From Pseudomonas sp. QS1027 (GTDB taxonomy: Bacteria; Pseudomonadota; Gammaproteobacteria; Pseudomonadales; Pseudomonadaceae), in contig NZ_PHSU01000048.1 of the NCBI RefSeq assembly GCF_002814235.1, positions 1 to 44,365 on the forward strand: DNA of 44,365 nucleotides, in the 5' to 3' direction. The position numbers were made by a program, and so were the translations under genes. The notes under the pieces are model-generated. The model worked only from the letters and a program-made list of their open reading frames with translations, did no database searches and was not told the origin of the DNA. Below are positions 32,643-44,284 of this stretch, piece after piece (positions within the stretch are counted from its first letter, which is position 1; the number at the start of each line of letters is the position of its first letter).

Positions 32643-35159
32643 ATGCATAACAAGAACAACATCACCCTCAGCGCACCGTTGAGCGGGCCCGTGTTCCCGC
32701 TTGCCGAGGTCGACGATGCGGTATTCGCCAGCGGTGCCATGGGCCCGGGGCTGGCCATCGACCCGCTCAACGATTGCCTGCATGCGCCTTGTGCCGGCGA
32801 GATCATTCATATCGCCCGAACGCGGCACGCCCTGACCCTGCGCGCCGACAACGGCGCCGAACTGCTGCTGCACCTGGGCCTGGACACGGTCGAGCTGCAA
32901 GGCGAGGGTTTTACCCTGCTGGTCGAGGCCGGCGCCCGGGTGCAGGACGGCCAGGCCTTGCTGCGGGTCGACCTGGACCGGGTGGCCCGGCAGTGCAAAA
33001 GCCTGGTGAGCCTGGTGGTCCTGACCAACGGCGAACACTACGACCTGCTGCCCGTGGCCCAGGGCCAGGTCAAGGTCGGTGAACCCTTGCTACGGATCGT
33101 GCCGCGCCAGAACGCCGAGCAGCATGCCTCCACCCCGATGACGGACACCGACGAAGTCCGCGGCAGCGCCCGGGTCGCCCATCACGGCGGCCTGCATGCA
33201 CGCCCGGCAGCCTTGCTGCGCCAGACCGCGCAGGGCTTCCATTGCAGCGCGCGCCTGCATCTGGGCGATAAATCCGCCGCCCTCGACAGCCTGATCGGCA
33301 TCATGGGCCTCAGCGTCGGCGAACAGCAGGAAGTGCAGATCAGTTGCCAGGGCCCGGACCGCGAAGCCGCACTGCTGGCCCTGCTGAATGTGCTGCGTAC
33401 GCCTTTGAAAGATGCGGGCCATTCGGCGCCACCGCCGCTCAACACGACCCCGCAGCAACCGAGCGAAGACGGCGTTCTCCTGGGCGTGTGCGCCTCGCCC
33501 GGCCTGGTCAGTGGCCCGCTGGTACGCCTGGCCGCCATCACCCTGGCGCCGGACGCCGGCCAGCACCGCGCCGATGAGCAACTGCAAGCGCTGGACGCCG
33601 CGCTGGAAAAGGTCCGCTCGGATATCCACGGTACGCTGTTGCAGGCCCGCCAGCGTAAAGCCGTCGAAGAAGAAGCGATCTTCAATGCCCACCTCGCCCT
33701 GCTCGAAGACCCAGCGCTACTGGATGCCGCCAGCCACGCCATCGAAGCCGGTCAGGCCGCCAGTCACGCCTGGGACCAGTCGATCGAAGCGCAATGCCAG
33801 GTCCTGCTCAATCTCGGCAACCCACTGCTGGCCGAGCGTACCAACGACCTGCGTGACCTCAGGCAACAGGTGCTGCGAGTCCTGCTGGGCGAAGCCGCAG
33901 ACTATAACCTGCCTCCCGGCGCCATCGTCGCCGCGCAGGAACTGACCCCCTCGGACCTGCTGCTGCTCAGCCAGCAACAGGTCGCCGGGCTGTGCATGGC
34001 CGCCGGCGGCGCGACCTCCCACGTGGCGATCCTCGCCCGGAGCAAGGGCCTGCCCTGCCTGGTCGCGCTAGGAAGCGGGCTGCTGGATATCGAGCCCGGC
34101 CAGGTGGTGGTCCTCGACGCCGACCAGGGCCGCCTCGAACTGAGCCCCGATGCAGCCCGCCGCGAAGGTGTCGCCCTGGCCCACGGGCAGCAGCAACTGC
34201 GCCGCCAGCAACAACAATCCCAGGCCCAGTTGCCGGCCGACACCCGCGATGGCCTGCGCATCGAGGTCGCAGCCAATGTCGCCTCGGCCGCCGAAGCCGG
34301 CGAGGCCCACCAGCAGGGTGCCGATGGCGTCGGCCTGTTGCGCACCGAGTTCCTCTTCGTCGACCGCCGCAGCGCGCCGGATCAGGAGGAACAACGCAGT
34401 GCCTACCAGGGCGTGATGGACGCCATGGGCTACCGACCGGTGATCATCCGCACCATCGATGTCGGTGGCGACAAGCAACTCGACTACCTGCCGCTGCCGA
34501 TGGAAACCAATCCGGTGCTGGGCCTGCGGGGCATCCGCCTGAGCCAGGCCCAGCCGGAACTGCTCGACCAGCAACTGCGCGCCCTGCTCCAGGTCAGCCC
34601 ACTGCAACGCTGCCGGATCCTGCTGCCGATGATCAGCGAAGTCGACGAACTGCTGCAGGTGCGGCGACGCCTGGATGAGCTGGCCACCGAGATGGGGCTC
34701 AACCTGCGCCCGGAACTGGGGGTGATGATCGAAGTACCTTCCGCCGCCCTGCTGGCCGAACAACTGGCCGAGCACGCGGACTTCCTCTCCATCGGCACCA
34801 ACGACCTGTCGCAATACACCCTGGCCATGGACCGCGACCACGCCGGCCTCGCCGCCCGGGTCGATGCCCTGCACCCGGCCCTGCTGCGGCTGATGGCCCA
34901 GACCTGCGCCGGTGCCGCCGTGCATCAACGTTGGGTCGGGGTCTGCGGCGCACTGGCCTCCGATCCGCTGGCGACCCCGATGCTGATCGGCCTGGGGGTC
35001 ACCGAGCTGTCCGTGAGCACCCCGCAAATTGGCGAAATCAAGGCGCGGGTCCGCGACCTGGATGCCGCCGAATGTCGGCGGATCGTCCCGTCGCTGCTGC
35101 AACTGGGCAGCGCCGCGAAAGTCCGTGAAGCCTGTCGCCAACACTGGCCCCTGGGCTGA
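32643..35159 (+). CDS. nagF: PTS EIIA-HPr-EI fusion, GlcNAc phosphotransferase (NagF)
   Basis: A soluble phosphorelay protein of 838 residues carrying three PTS components. EIIA of the glucose type (about 1-150) has the phospho-acceptor H77 in LLHLGLDTVELQGEGF. HPr (about 165-255) has H185 in GGLHARPAALL. Enzyme I (about 275-838) has H460 in GGATSHVAILARSKG, with the PEP-binding barrel motifs LLRTEFLF, GLRGIRLS and LSIGTNDLSQYTLAMDRDH and the C-terminal GVCGALASDP. Phosphate therefore runs PEP to EI to HPr to EIIA within one chain and then to the EIICB next door. The matching P. aeruginosa gene is in the same order with nagE. It lies 13 bp after the SIS gene. Confidence 0.95.
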   Translation: MHNKNNITLSAPLSGPVFPLAEVDDAVFASGAMGPGLAIDPLNDCLHAPCAGEIIHIARTRHALTLRADNGAELLLHLGLDTVELQGEGFTLLVEAGARVQDGQALLRVDLDRVARQCKSLVSLVVLTNGEHYDLLPVAQGQVKVGEPLLRIVPRQNAEQHASTPMTDTDEVRGSARVAHHGGLHARPAALLRQTAQGFHCSARLHLGDKSAALDSLIGIMGLSVGEQQEVQISCQGPDREAALLALLNVLRTPLKDAGHSAPPPLNTTPQQPSEDGVLLGVCASPGLVSGPLVRLAAITLAPDAGQHRADEQLQALDAALEKVRSDIHGTLLQARQRKAVEEEAIFNAHLALLEDPALLDAASHAIEAGQAASHAWDQSIEAQCQVLLNLGNPLLAERTNDLRDLRQQVLRVLLGEAADYNLPPGAIVAAQELTPSDLLLLSQQQVAGLCMAAGGATSHVAILARSKGLPCLVALGSGLLDIEPGQVVVLDADQGRLELSPDAARREGVALAHGQQQLRRQQQQSQAQLPADTRDGLRIEVAANVASAAEAGEAHQQGADGVGLLRTEFLFVDRRSAPDQEEQRSAYQGVMDAMGYRPVIIRTIDVGGDKQLDYLPLPMETNPVLGLRGIRLSQAQPELLDQQLRALLQVSPLQRCRILLPMISEVDELLQVRRRLDELATEMGLNLRPELGVMIEVPSAALLAEQLAEHADFLSIGTNDLSQYTLAMDRDHAGLAARVDALHPALLRLMAQTCAGAAVHQRWVGVCGALASDPLATPMLIGLGVTELSVSTPQIGEIKARVRDLDAAECRRIVPSLLQLGSAAKVREACRQHWPLG

Positions 35160-35201
35160 TTGATCCAGGGCCTGCACACAACAACAAGAAGGAGACACGT
35201 C

Positions 35202-36917
35202 ATGTACCAGTTCTTCATCGAAGGTCTGCAACGCCTGGGACGGGCGTTGATGCTCCCCATCGCCATCCTGCCGATTGCCGGCCTGCTGCTGCGCCTGGGC
35301 GATACCGACCTGCTGAACATCGCGATCATCCACGATGCCGGCAACACCATCTTCGCCAACCTCGCGCTGATCTTCGCCATCGGCATCGCCGTCGGTTTCG
35401 CCCGCGACAACAACGGCACCGCCGGGCTGGCCGGGGCCATCGGTTACCTGGTGCTGATCGCCACCCTCAAGGTGCTCGATGCGAGCATCAACATGGGCAT
35501 GCTCGCCGGGATCATCAGCGGCTTGCTGGGCGGTGCGCTGTACAACCGTTTCAAGGACATCAAGCTGCCGGAGTACCTGGCGTTCTTCGGCGGGCGGCGC
35601 TTCGTGCCGATTGTCACCGGATTCTCGGCGGTGGCCCTGGGGGTGGTGTTCGGCTTTATCTGGCCGCCGATCCAGAGCGCCATCAACAGCCTCGGCCTGC
35701 TGATGGTCGAGAGCGGCAGCCTCGGCGCCTTCGTCTTCGGCGTCTTCAACCGGCTGCTGATCGTCACCGGCTTGCACCACATCCTCAACAATATGATGTG
35801 GTTCGTGTTCGGCAGCTACACCTCGCCCGAGACCGGACTGGCGGTGACCGGCGACCTGGCGCGTTACTTCGCCGGTGACCCGAAGGCCGGGCAGTTCATG
35901 ACCGGGATGTTCCCGGTGATGGTCTTCGGCCTGCCGGCGGCTTGCCTGGCGATGTACCGCAATGCCCTGCCGGAACGGCGCAAGCTGATGGGCGGGCTGC
36001 TGCTGTCGATGGCCCTGACCTCGTTCCTCACCGGGGTGACCGAGCCGATCGAATTCGCCTTCATGTTCCTTGCGCCGATGTTGTATGTGCTGCACGCCTT
36101 GCTGACGGGTCTGTCGATGGCCGTGACCAACGCGCTGAATATCCACCTGGGCTTTACCTTCTCCGGCGGCGCCATCGACATGGCCCTGGGCTGGGGCAAA
36201 TCGACCAACGGCTGGCTGGTGTTCCCGGTGGGGTTGGCCTATGCCCTGCTGTACTACTTCGTCTTCGATTTCTGCATCCGTCGCTTCGACCTGAAGACCC
36301 CAGGGCGCGAGAACATCGCCAGTGCGACCGCCACCCGGATACTCAGCGAAAACCAGCGGGCAGCGGCTTATATCCAGGCCCTGGGCGGGGCGGCCAACCT
36401 GCTGACGGTCGGCGCCTGCACCACGCGTCTGCGGGTCGAGTTGCTGGACCGGGACAAAGCCATGGACGCCGAGCTGAAAAGCCTTGGAGCGATGGCGGTG
36501 GTGCGGCCGGGTCATGGCGGCAGCCTGCAAGTGGTGGTCGGGCCATTGGCGGACAGTATCGCCGATGAAATCCGTTTGGCGTTGTCCCTGACCGATTCGA
36601 TCGACGTCGCGGTGAGTGCGCCGGTGCCGGCCGAATCGATCGCGATCAGCGTGCAGCAGCTTCAGCAATGGCTGGACGCACTGGGCGGGAAAGACAATGT
36701 GCTGGCATTGGAATGCGTGGCCCAGACGCGGCTACGGGTACAGCTCGAGGATGTTCGGCGGCTATCGGAGGCGGATCTGAAAGTCCTCGGCTGCCAAGGT
36801 GTCAGCCAGATGGAAGGCGGGGCCTGGCATGTATTGGTGGGGAGTCGGGCCAGCGGCATCAGCGAAGCGCTGAGGGCACTATTGAACCGCAGGGAAACCT
36901 GTGCAGTGCCACTCTAG
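35202..36917 (+). CDS. nagE: PTS N-acetylglucosamine transporter EIICB with an extra IIB-like domain
   Basis: Imports and phosphorylates GlcNAc. The 571-residue protein has a IIC membrane domain of the glucose family (about 1-365; FIEGLQRLGRALMLPIAILP at the start, TGVTEPIEFAFMFLAP in the substrate region), then a IIB domain (about 385-470) with phospho-cysteine C406 in GACTTRLRV. A second IIB-like copy (about 490-571) reads ECVAQTRLRV: its cysteine is C505, two residues away from the canonical position, which is A507. EIIA is supplied by NagF. The ATG at 35202 has a strong AAGGAGA site. The specificity is inferred from the operon. Confidence 0.93.
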   Translation: MYQFFIEGLQRLGRALMLPIAILPIAGLLLRLGDTDLLNIAIIHDAGNTIFANLALIFAIGIAVGFARDNNGTAGLAGAIGYLVLIATLKVLDASINMGMLAGIISGLLGGALYNRFKDIKLPEYLAFFGGRRFVPIVTGFSAVALGVVFGFIWPPIQSAINSLGLLMVESGSLGAFVFGVFNRLLIVTGLHHILNNMMWFVFGSYTSPETGLAVTGDLARYFAGDPKAGQFMTGMFPVMVFGLPAACLAMYRNALPERRKLMGGLLLSMALTSFLTGVTEPIEFAFMFLAPMLYVLHALLTGLSMAVTNALNIHLGFTFSGGAIDMALGWGKSTNGWLVFPVGLAYALLYYFVFDFCIRRFDLKTPGRENIASATATRILSENQRAAAYIQALGGAANLLTVGACTTRLRVELLDRDKAMDAELKSLGAMAVVRPGHGGSLQVVVGPLADSIADEIRLALSLTDSIDVAVSAPVPAESIAISVQQLQQWLDALGGKDNVLALECVAQTRLRVQLEDVRRLSEADLKVLGCQGVSQMEGGAWHVLVGSRASGISEALRALLNRRETCAVPL

Positions 36918-36972
36918 CCGCCGGCCACATGGGCTGTCGCGCCAGCGATAATCTACACTCAGAACTCACTCA

Positions 36973-37009
36973 GCGGATTGAGGCTCCGCTCCGCGAAGCC
37001 TCAATCCGC
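36973..37009 (+). terminator. Long hairpin between nagE and the ART-like gene
   Basis: A perfect 13 bp stem GCGGATTGAGGCT (36973-36985) and AGCCTCAATCCGC (36997-37009), with an inner CGC/GCG pair making the arms almost continuous. No T-tract follows. It lies 55 bp after the nagE stop and probably marks the 3' end of the operon, separating it from the downstream gene. Confidence 0.65.
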
Positions 37010-37099
37010 GCAAGTGGTGAAAGGTGTCACGTCGAAGAATGTGTAGTCATGAGTATGTGATTCGGCATGGCTTGACCGTTCTGGATGAGGCATAAAATC

Positions 37100-38173
37100 A
37101 TGACAAGAAATGGCGGTTTCATACGGGCGACGACTGTCGCGGTGGTGGTGTTGGCGGGCGCGTGGCAGCCGGGCAGTGGCCCATGGGCGGCAGGAGCGCC
37201 CCAGGGCGACGAGGAGCCCTGGTATCAAGCCTGGCTCCAGGTCGCGGCGGATACCAGCGTACCGATCCGCGACACCCTGCCCTCCTTGCACTGGCGGACC
37301 GACATGGACACGCTCTATCGGGGCGACACCACGGATCAGGGGCTTGAAGCCTTCCAGGTCGGGCTCCTGCCCAAAGCCGTGGGCTTCCCCGAGAACGAGT
37401 GGATGTACGACTGGTTCCGCCACGGGGCGGGGGCGGGAAAGTCGGTCTATAGCAGCACCACACGCAGTCAGCAGATCGCCCAGAGCTTCGCCAAGGAATG
37501 GGTGTTCGAGTTCAAGGCCCCCCACGGAATCGACCAGGAGAAATCCGGGGGACCTATTGTCAGCGAGGAGGAGATCAGCTTCCCGGGCGGAGTCAAAGGG
37601 CGCTTTATCAAGCAGGCGTGCAAGAAGAACGATGCCGCTGATTGCGTCACGAATACGGCCTACCGCGAACCGACCGGCCAGGAGAGCCGACTGGAGGTCG
37701 CGGCGATGTCCATCGACTGGAGCCAGCTGACACCTCCAGAAGGTCTGGCCTGGGTAACGAGCAATCAAACCCTCTGGGCGGTCGGCTCCGCGGTCATCAA
37801 TCCCGTGCAAGGCGCGGATGCGCTGGCCCATGGGTTGCGGGCCTGGAACTCGCAGGCACCGAATTTGAGATTGGGCAGCAACCCGGAATCGCCGGTCTTC
37901 ACCAACTCGATCGTCGTGGCGTTTCGTGACTATACCGCGGCCAGGAACTGGGCGGTCGCGGATGCGCAGAACGGCGGCTGGGTCTATGAAGTCAAACCCA
38001 ATAGCGTGGCGGTGGACCTTTCGGGACCTAACACCGGCGGGCGTGAAGGCGCCGTGGCGTTCATCGGCGGTATCAAGGCCGAGCTCCTGACGTCGGCGTG
38101 CCGGTTCGAAAAAGGGGTGAGCCTGCCGGTCGAGTGCGTTGGCGAGAGAAAGATGCCCCCAGCGCAAAACTAG
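37100..38173 (+). CDS. Exported tandem ADP-ribosyltransferase-like protein (cholera/heat-labile enterotoxin A-type)
   Basis: A 357-residue precursor. The ATG at 37100 lies nine bases after GAGG. Residues 1-32 form a signal peptide (basic N-terminus, TTVAVVVLAGAW core, AxA-like end). Domain 1 (about 65-185) has the signatures of cholera toxin A1: R74 in LYRGDT, a G-L-x-P step (GLLPKA), the STT strand S119-T121 in VYSSTTRSQQIAQSF, and E156-x-E158 in SEEEISFPGGV. Domain 2 (about 220-350) aligns at the same landmarks (LWAVGS, VYEVKP, GAVAFIGGI) but has A227 for Arg and A318 for the catalytic Glu. Each domain ends with a cysteine pair (C174/C182; C334/C346). No B subunit or obvious immunity gene adjoins it. 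It is predicted to be secreted; target and delivery route are unknown. Confidence 0.82.
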   Translation: MTRNGGFIRATTVAVVVLAGAWQPGSGPWAAGAPQGDEEPWYQAWLQVAADTSVPIRDTLPSLHWRTDMDTLYRGDTTDQGLEAFQVGLLPKAVGFPENEWMYDWFRHGAGAGKSVYSSTTRSQQIAQSFAKEWVFEFKAPHGIDQEKSGGPIVSEEEISFPGGVKGRFIKQACKKNDAADCVTNTAYREPTGQESRLEVAAMSIDWSQLTPPEGLAWVTSNQTLWAVGSAVINPVQGADALAHGLRAWNSQAPNLRLGSNPESPVFTNSIVVAFRDYTAARNWAVADAQNGGWVYEVKPNSVAVDLSGPNTGGREGAVAFIGGIKAELLTSACRFEKGVSLPVECVGERKMPPAQN

Positions 38174-38202
38174 GTGGGTTTTCCGAGCGATGCCCAGACA
38201 AG

Positions 38203-38229
38203 CAAAACCCGCCGAGGTGGCGGGTTTTG
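38203..38229. terminator. Bidirectional terminator between the ART-like gene and the YqfO-like gene
   Basis: Perfect 11 bp stem CAAAACCCGCC (38203-38213) and GGCGGGTTTTG (38219-38229) with loop GAGGT, between convergent genes ending at 38173 and 38266. The AAAA/TTTT ends of the stem serve both strands. Confidence 0.85.
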
Positions 38230-38265
38230 TGAAAGCGGCAAAGCGGCCCGTAGGCAGACGACCGG

Positions 38266-38577
38266 TCAGAAATCCGCCAAACGCCAGACTTCATAAGCCG
38301 GTGTTTCGTAGGGATGGCTCTGTTTCAGCGCCAGCACCACCGCCTCGATCAGGGCGTCCGCCACCACCAGCTCAACCTTCCACTCCTCCACCTGCTCGAC
38401 CACACCGGTCTGCCCGAGAAACGGCTGGCTGCCGTCCAACGGGCGAAACTGGCCTTGGCCCAGCACCTGCCACGCGCACTGGTCATAAGCACCGATCCGC
38501 CCGCCTCCGGCGGCGAATACGGCGCTCTTGACCTGTTCCACATGGCTCGGCGGCACGAAAAAGCTGAGCTTGTACAT
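38266..38577 (-). CDS. YqfO/NIF3-like family protein
   Basis: A 103-residue protein corresponding to the YqfO (NIF3-associated insert) domain found alone in many pseudomonads: MYKLSFFVPPSHVEQVKSAV, then GAGGGRIGAYDQCAWQV-like central part and ALKQSHPYETPAYEVWRL at the end. Its fold is related to PII/CutA-like trimers. The biochemical role is unknown; a metal or small-molecule-binding role is often proposed. It starts 6 bp after the purL stop on the same strand, so it is probably co-transcribed with purL. Confidence 0.88.
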   Translation of the reverse strand: MYKLSFFVPPSHVEQVKSAVFAAGGGRIGAYDQCAWQVLGQGQFRPLDGSQPFLGQTGVVEQVEEWKVELVVADALIEAVVLALKQSHPYETPAYEVWRLADF

Positions 38578-38583
38578 GGGCGC

Positions 38584-42480
<3,897 letters not shown>

Positions 42481-42522
42481 CTTCGGGACAGCCTCGGGAA
42501 GGGGTGTGCTTTGAGGCCGTGC

Positions 42523-42528
42523 ATTCTA
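42523..42528 (-). promoter_or_regulatory. Candidate -10 element for purL
   Basis: TAGAAT on the minus strand, 43-48 bp upstream of the purL ATG at 42480. The -35 region upstream is GC-rich and poor, so the promoter may depend on an activator or be weak. A GAGG site nine bases before the ATG serves translation. Confidence 0.45.
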
Positions 42529-42603
42529 GCCTAAACCGCCCGCGACGGCACCCGAAACGGCACGCTTGCCTCACAGCAGATGCCTCTCAAGGTCTAATTA
42601 CCC

Positions 42604-42680
42604 ATTCCTACAGATAATTACCATTATTCATCACTGCTATTTTATAAAGTTCATACGCACTCAAAAGCCTATTCCTACAG
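42604..42680. repeat. 10 bp direct repeat in the AT-rich purL-mltF divergent region
   Basis: ATTCCTACAG occurs exactly at 42604-42613 and 42671-42680, 67 bp apart, flanking an AT-rich stretch (42590-42670) that contrasts with the GC-rich surroundings. This may be a regulator-binding pair or chance. The rest of the 286 bp gap has no gene. Confidence 0.4.
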
Positions 42681-42754
42681 CCTCCAGCCATTCCCAGGGA
42701 TCGCTAGCAGACCGGCGTGATTCTGTCGAGATATGGCGGCCGGGGTCCTTTGCG

Positions 42755-42760
42755 TATACT
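42755..42760 (+). promoter_or_regulatory. Candidate -10 element immediately upstream of mltF
   Basis: TATACT lies six bases before the mltF ATG at 42767, so transcription from it would start at or next to the A of the start codon. There is no clear -35 at the expected place and no Shine-Dalgarno between the element and the ATG. Confidence 0.4.
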
Positions 42761-42766
42761 GCGCAG

Positions 42767-44227
42767 ATGTTCTTCCCTACTGCTTTCCGCCCGCGCTGTG
42801 CCAGGTGGCTCATCGCAACCGGAATCTTCCTGATGCTCGGTGCCTGTGTTGATAAACCCAGCACACTCGAGCGCGTAAAGGAGGACGGCGTACTGCGGGT
42901 GATTACCCGCAACAGTCCGGCCACCTATTTCCAGGACCGCAACGGCGAAACCGGCTTCGAGTACGAACTGGTCAAGCGCTTTGCCGATGACCTGGGGGTC
43001 AAGCTCGAGATCGAAACCGCGGACAACCTCGACGACCTGTTCAATCAGCTGGGCAAACCCAACGGCCCGGTGCTGGCGGCGGCCGGCCTGGTGAGCAGCG
43101 ACGAGCGCAAGCTGCAGGCGCGTTTTTCCCATCCGTACCTGGAAGTCACCCCGCAGATCGTCTATCGCAATGGCCAGTCCCGCCCCACTACACCCGCGGA
43201 TCTGGTGGGCAAGCGCATCACGGTGCTCAAGGGCAGCAGCCATGCCGAACAACTCGCCGAGCTGAAAAAGCAGAATCCTGCGATCGAATACGAAGAGTCC
43301 GACGCGGTTGAGGTGGTCGACCTGCTGCGCATGGTCGATGAGGGTCAGATCGACCTGACCCTGGTGGACTCCAACGAAGTGGCGATGAACCAGGTTTATT
43401 TCCCCAACGTGCGGGTCGCGTTCGACCTCGGCGATGCCCGCAGCCAACGCTGGGCGGTGGCCCCGGGGGAAGACAACAGCCTGCTCAACGAGATCAACGC
43501 CTACCTCGACAAGGTGCAGAAGAACGGCACCCTGCAACGTCTGAAAGATCGTTATTACGGGCATGTCGATGTACTGGGTTACGTCGGCGCCTATACCTTT
43601 GCCCAGCACCTGCAACAGCGCCTGCCCAAGTACGAGAAACATTTCCGCGCATCGGCCAAGGAAGAGAAAGTCGACTGGCGGTTGCTGGCGGCCATCGGTT
43701 ATCAGGAGTCGCTGTGGCAGCCGGGGGTCACGTCCAAGACCGGCGTGCGCGGCCTGATGATGCTGACCCAGAGCACGGCCCAGGCCATGGGCGTGTCCAA
43801 TCGCCTGGATGCGCGACAAAGCATCAGCGGCGGGGCCAAGTACCTGGCGTATATGAAGGATCAGCTGGACGAGCAGATCGAAGAGCCGGACCGCACCTGG
43901 TTTGCCCTGGCGGCGTACAACGTCGGCAGCGGCCATCTGGACGACGCGCGCAAGCTGGCCGAGAAGGAAGGCCTGAACCCGAACAAGTGGCTGGATGTGA
44001 AGAAGATGCTGCCGCGCCTGGCGCAGAAGCAGTGGTACAGCAAGACCCGCTACGGTTATGCGCGGGGCGGCGAACCGGTGCATTTCGTCGCCAACATCCG
44101 TCGTTACTACGACATCCTGACCTGGGTAACCCAGCCGCAGCTGGAAGGCAGCCAGGTGGCGGACAGCAACCTGCATGTGCCGGGCGTGGACAAGACCAAG
44201 CCGACCGAGCAGCCGCCGCAGCTCTGA
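42767..44227 (+). CDS. mltF: Membrane-bound lytic murein transglycosylase F
   Basis: Cleaves the glycan strands of peptidoglycan non-hydrolytically, forming 1,6-anhydromuropeptides, from the inner face of the outer membrane. The 486-residue precursor has a lipoprotein signal (lipobox LMLGAC, C27), an N-terminal solute-binding-like regulatory domain (about 40-265; LRVITRNSPATYF, EYELVKRFADDLGV) and a C-terminal transglycosylase domain (about 295-450) with catalytic E314 in GYQESLWQP, followed by SKTGVRGLMMLT and ALAAYNVGSGHL. The ATG at 42767 matches the family length. It stands opposite purL, as in other pseudomonads. Confidence 0.97.
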   Translation: MFFPTAFRPRCARWLIATGIFLMLGACVDKPSTLERVKEDGVLRVITRNSPATYFQDRNGETGFEYELVKRFADDLGVKLEIETADNLDDLFNQLGKPNGPVLAAAGLVSSDERKLQARFSHPYLEVTPQIVYRNGQSRPTTPADLVGKRITVLKGSSHAEQLAELKKQNPAIEYEESDAVEVVDLLRMVDEGQIDLTLVDSNEVAMNQVYFPNVRVAFDLGDARSQRWAVAPGEDNSLLNEINAYLDKVQKNGTLQRLKDRYYGHVDVLGYVGAYTFAQHLQQRLPKYEKHFRASAKEEKVDWRLLAAIGYQESLWQPGVTSKTGVRGLMMLTQSTAQAMGVSNRLDARQSISGGAKYLAYMKDQLDEQIEEPDRTWFALAAYNVGSGHLDDARKLAEKEGLNPNKWLDVKKMLPRLAQKQWYSKTRYGYARGGEPVHFVANIRRYYDILTWVTQPQLEGSQVADSNLHVPGVDKTKPTEQPPQL

Positions 44228-44284
44228 CCTTTAGCAGGCGGCGCCTATCGCCTTGAACCGCAATGACGACCAATGCAGCCCCCT

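Noticed and set aside
34068..36668. A long minus-strand frame opposite nagF and nagE
   Set aside because: Complementary-strand shadow of two well-supported genes; no domain motifs and no ribosome binding site.
37071..37097. TTGACC with TAAAAT 15 bp later as the promoter of the ART-like gene
   Set aside because: Transcription would start downstream of the ATG at 37100, losing the start codon and the signal peptide; the spacer is also short.
37100..38173. Recent horizontal transfer of the ART-like gene by base composition
   Set aside because: By eye the GC content and codon style match the neighbours; no integrase, tRNA or direct repeats flank it. Transfer is still possible but not shown by composition.
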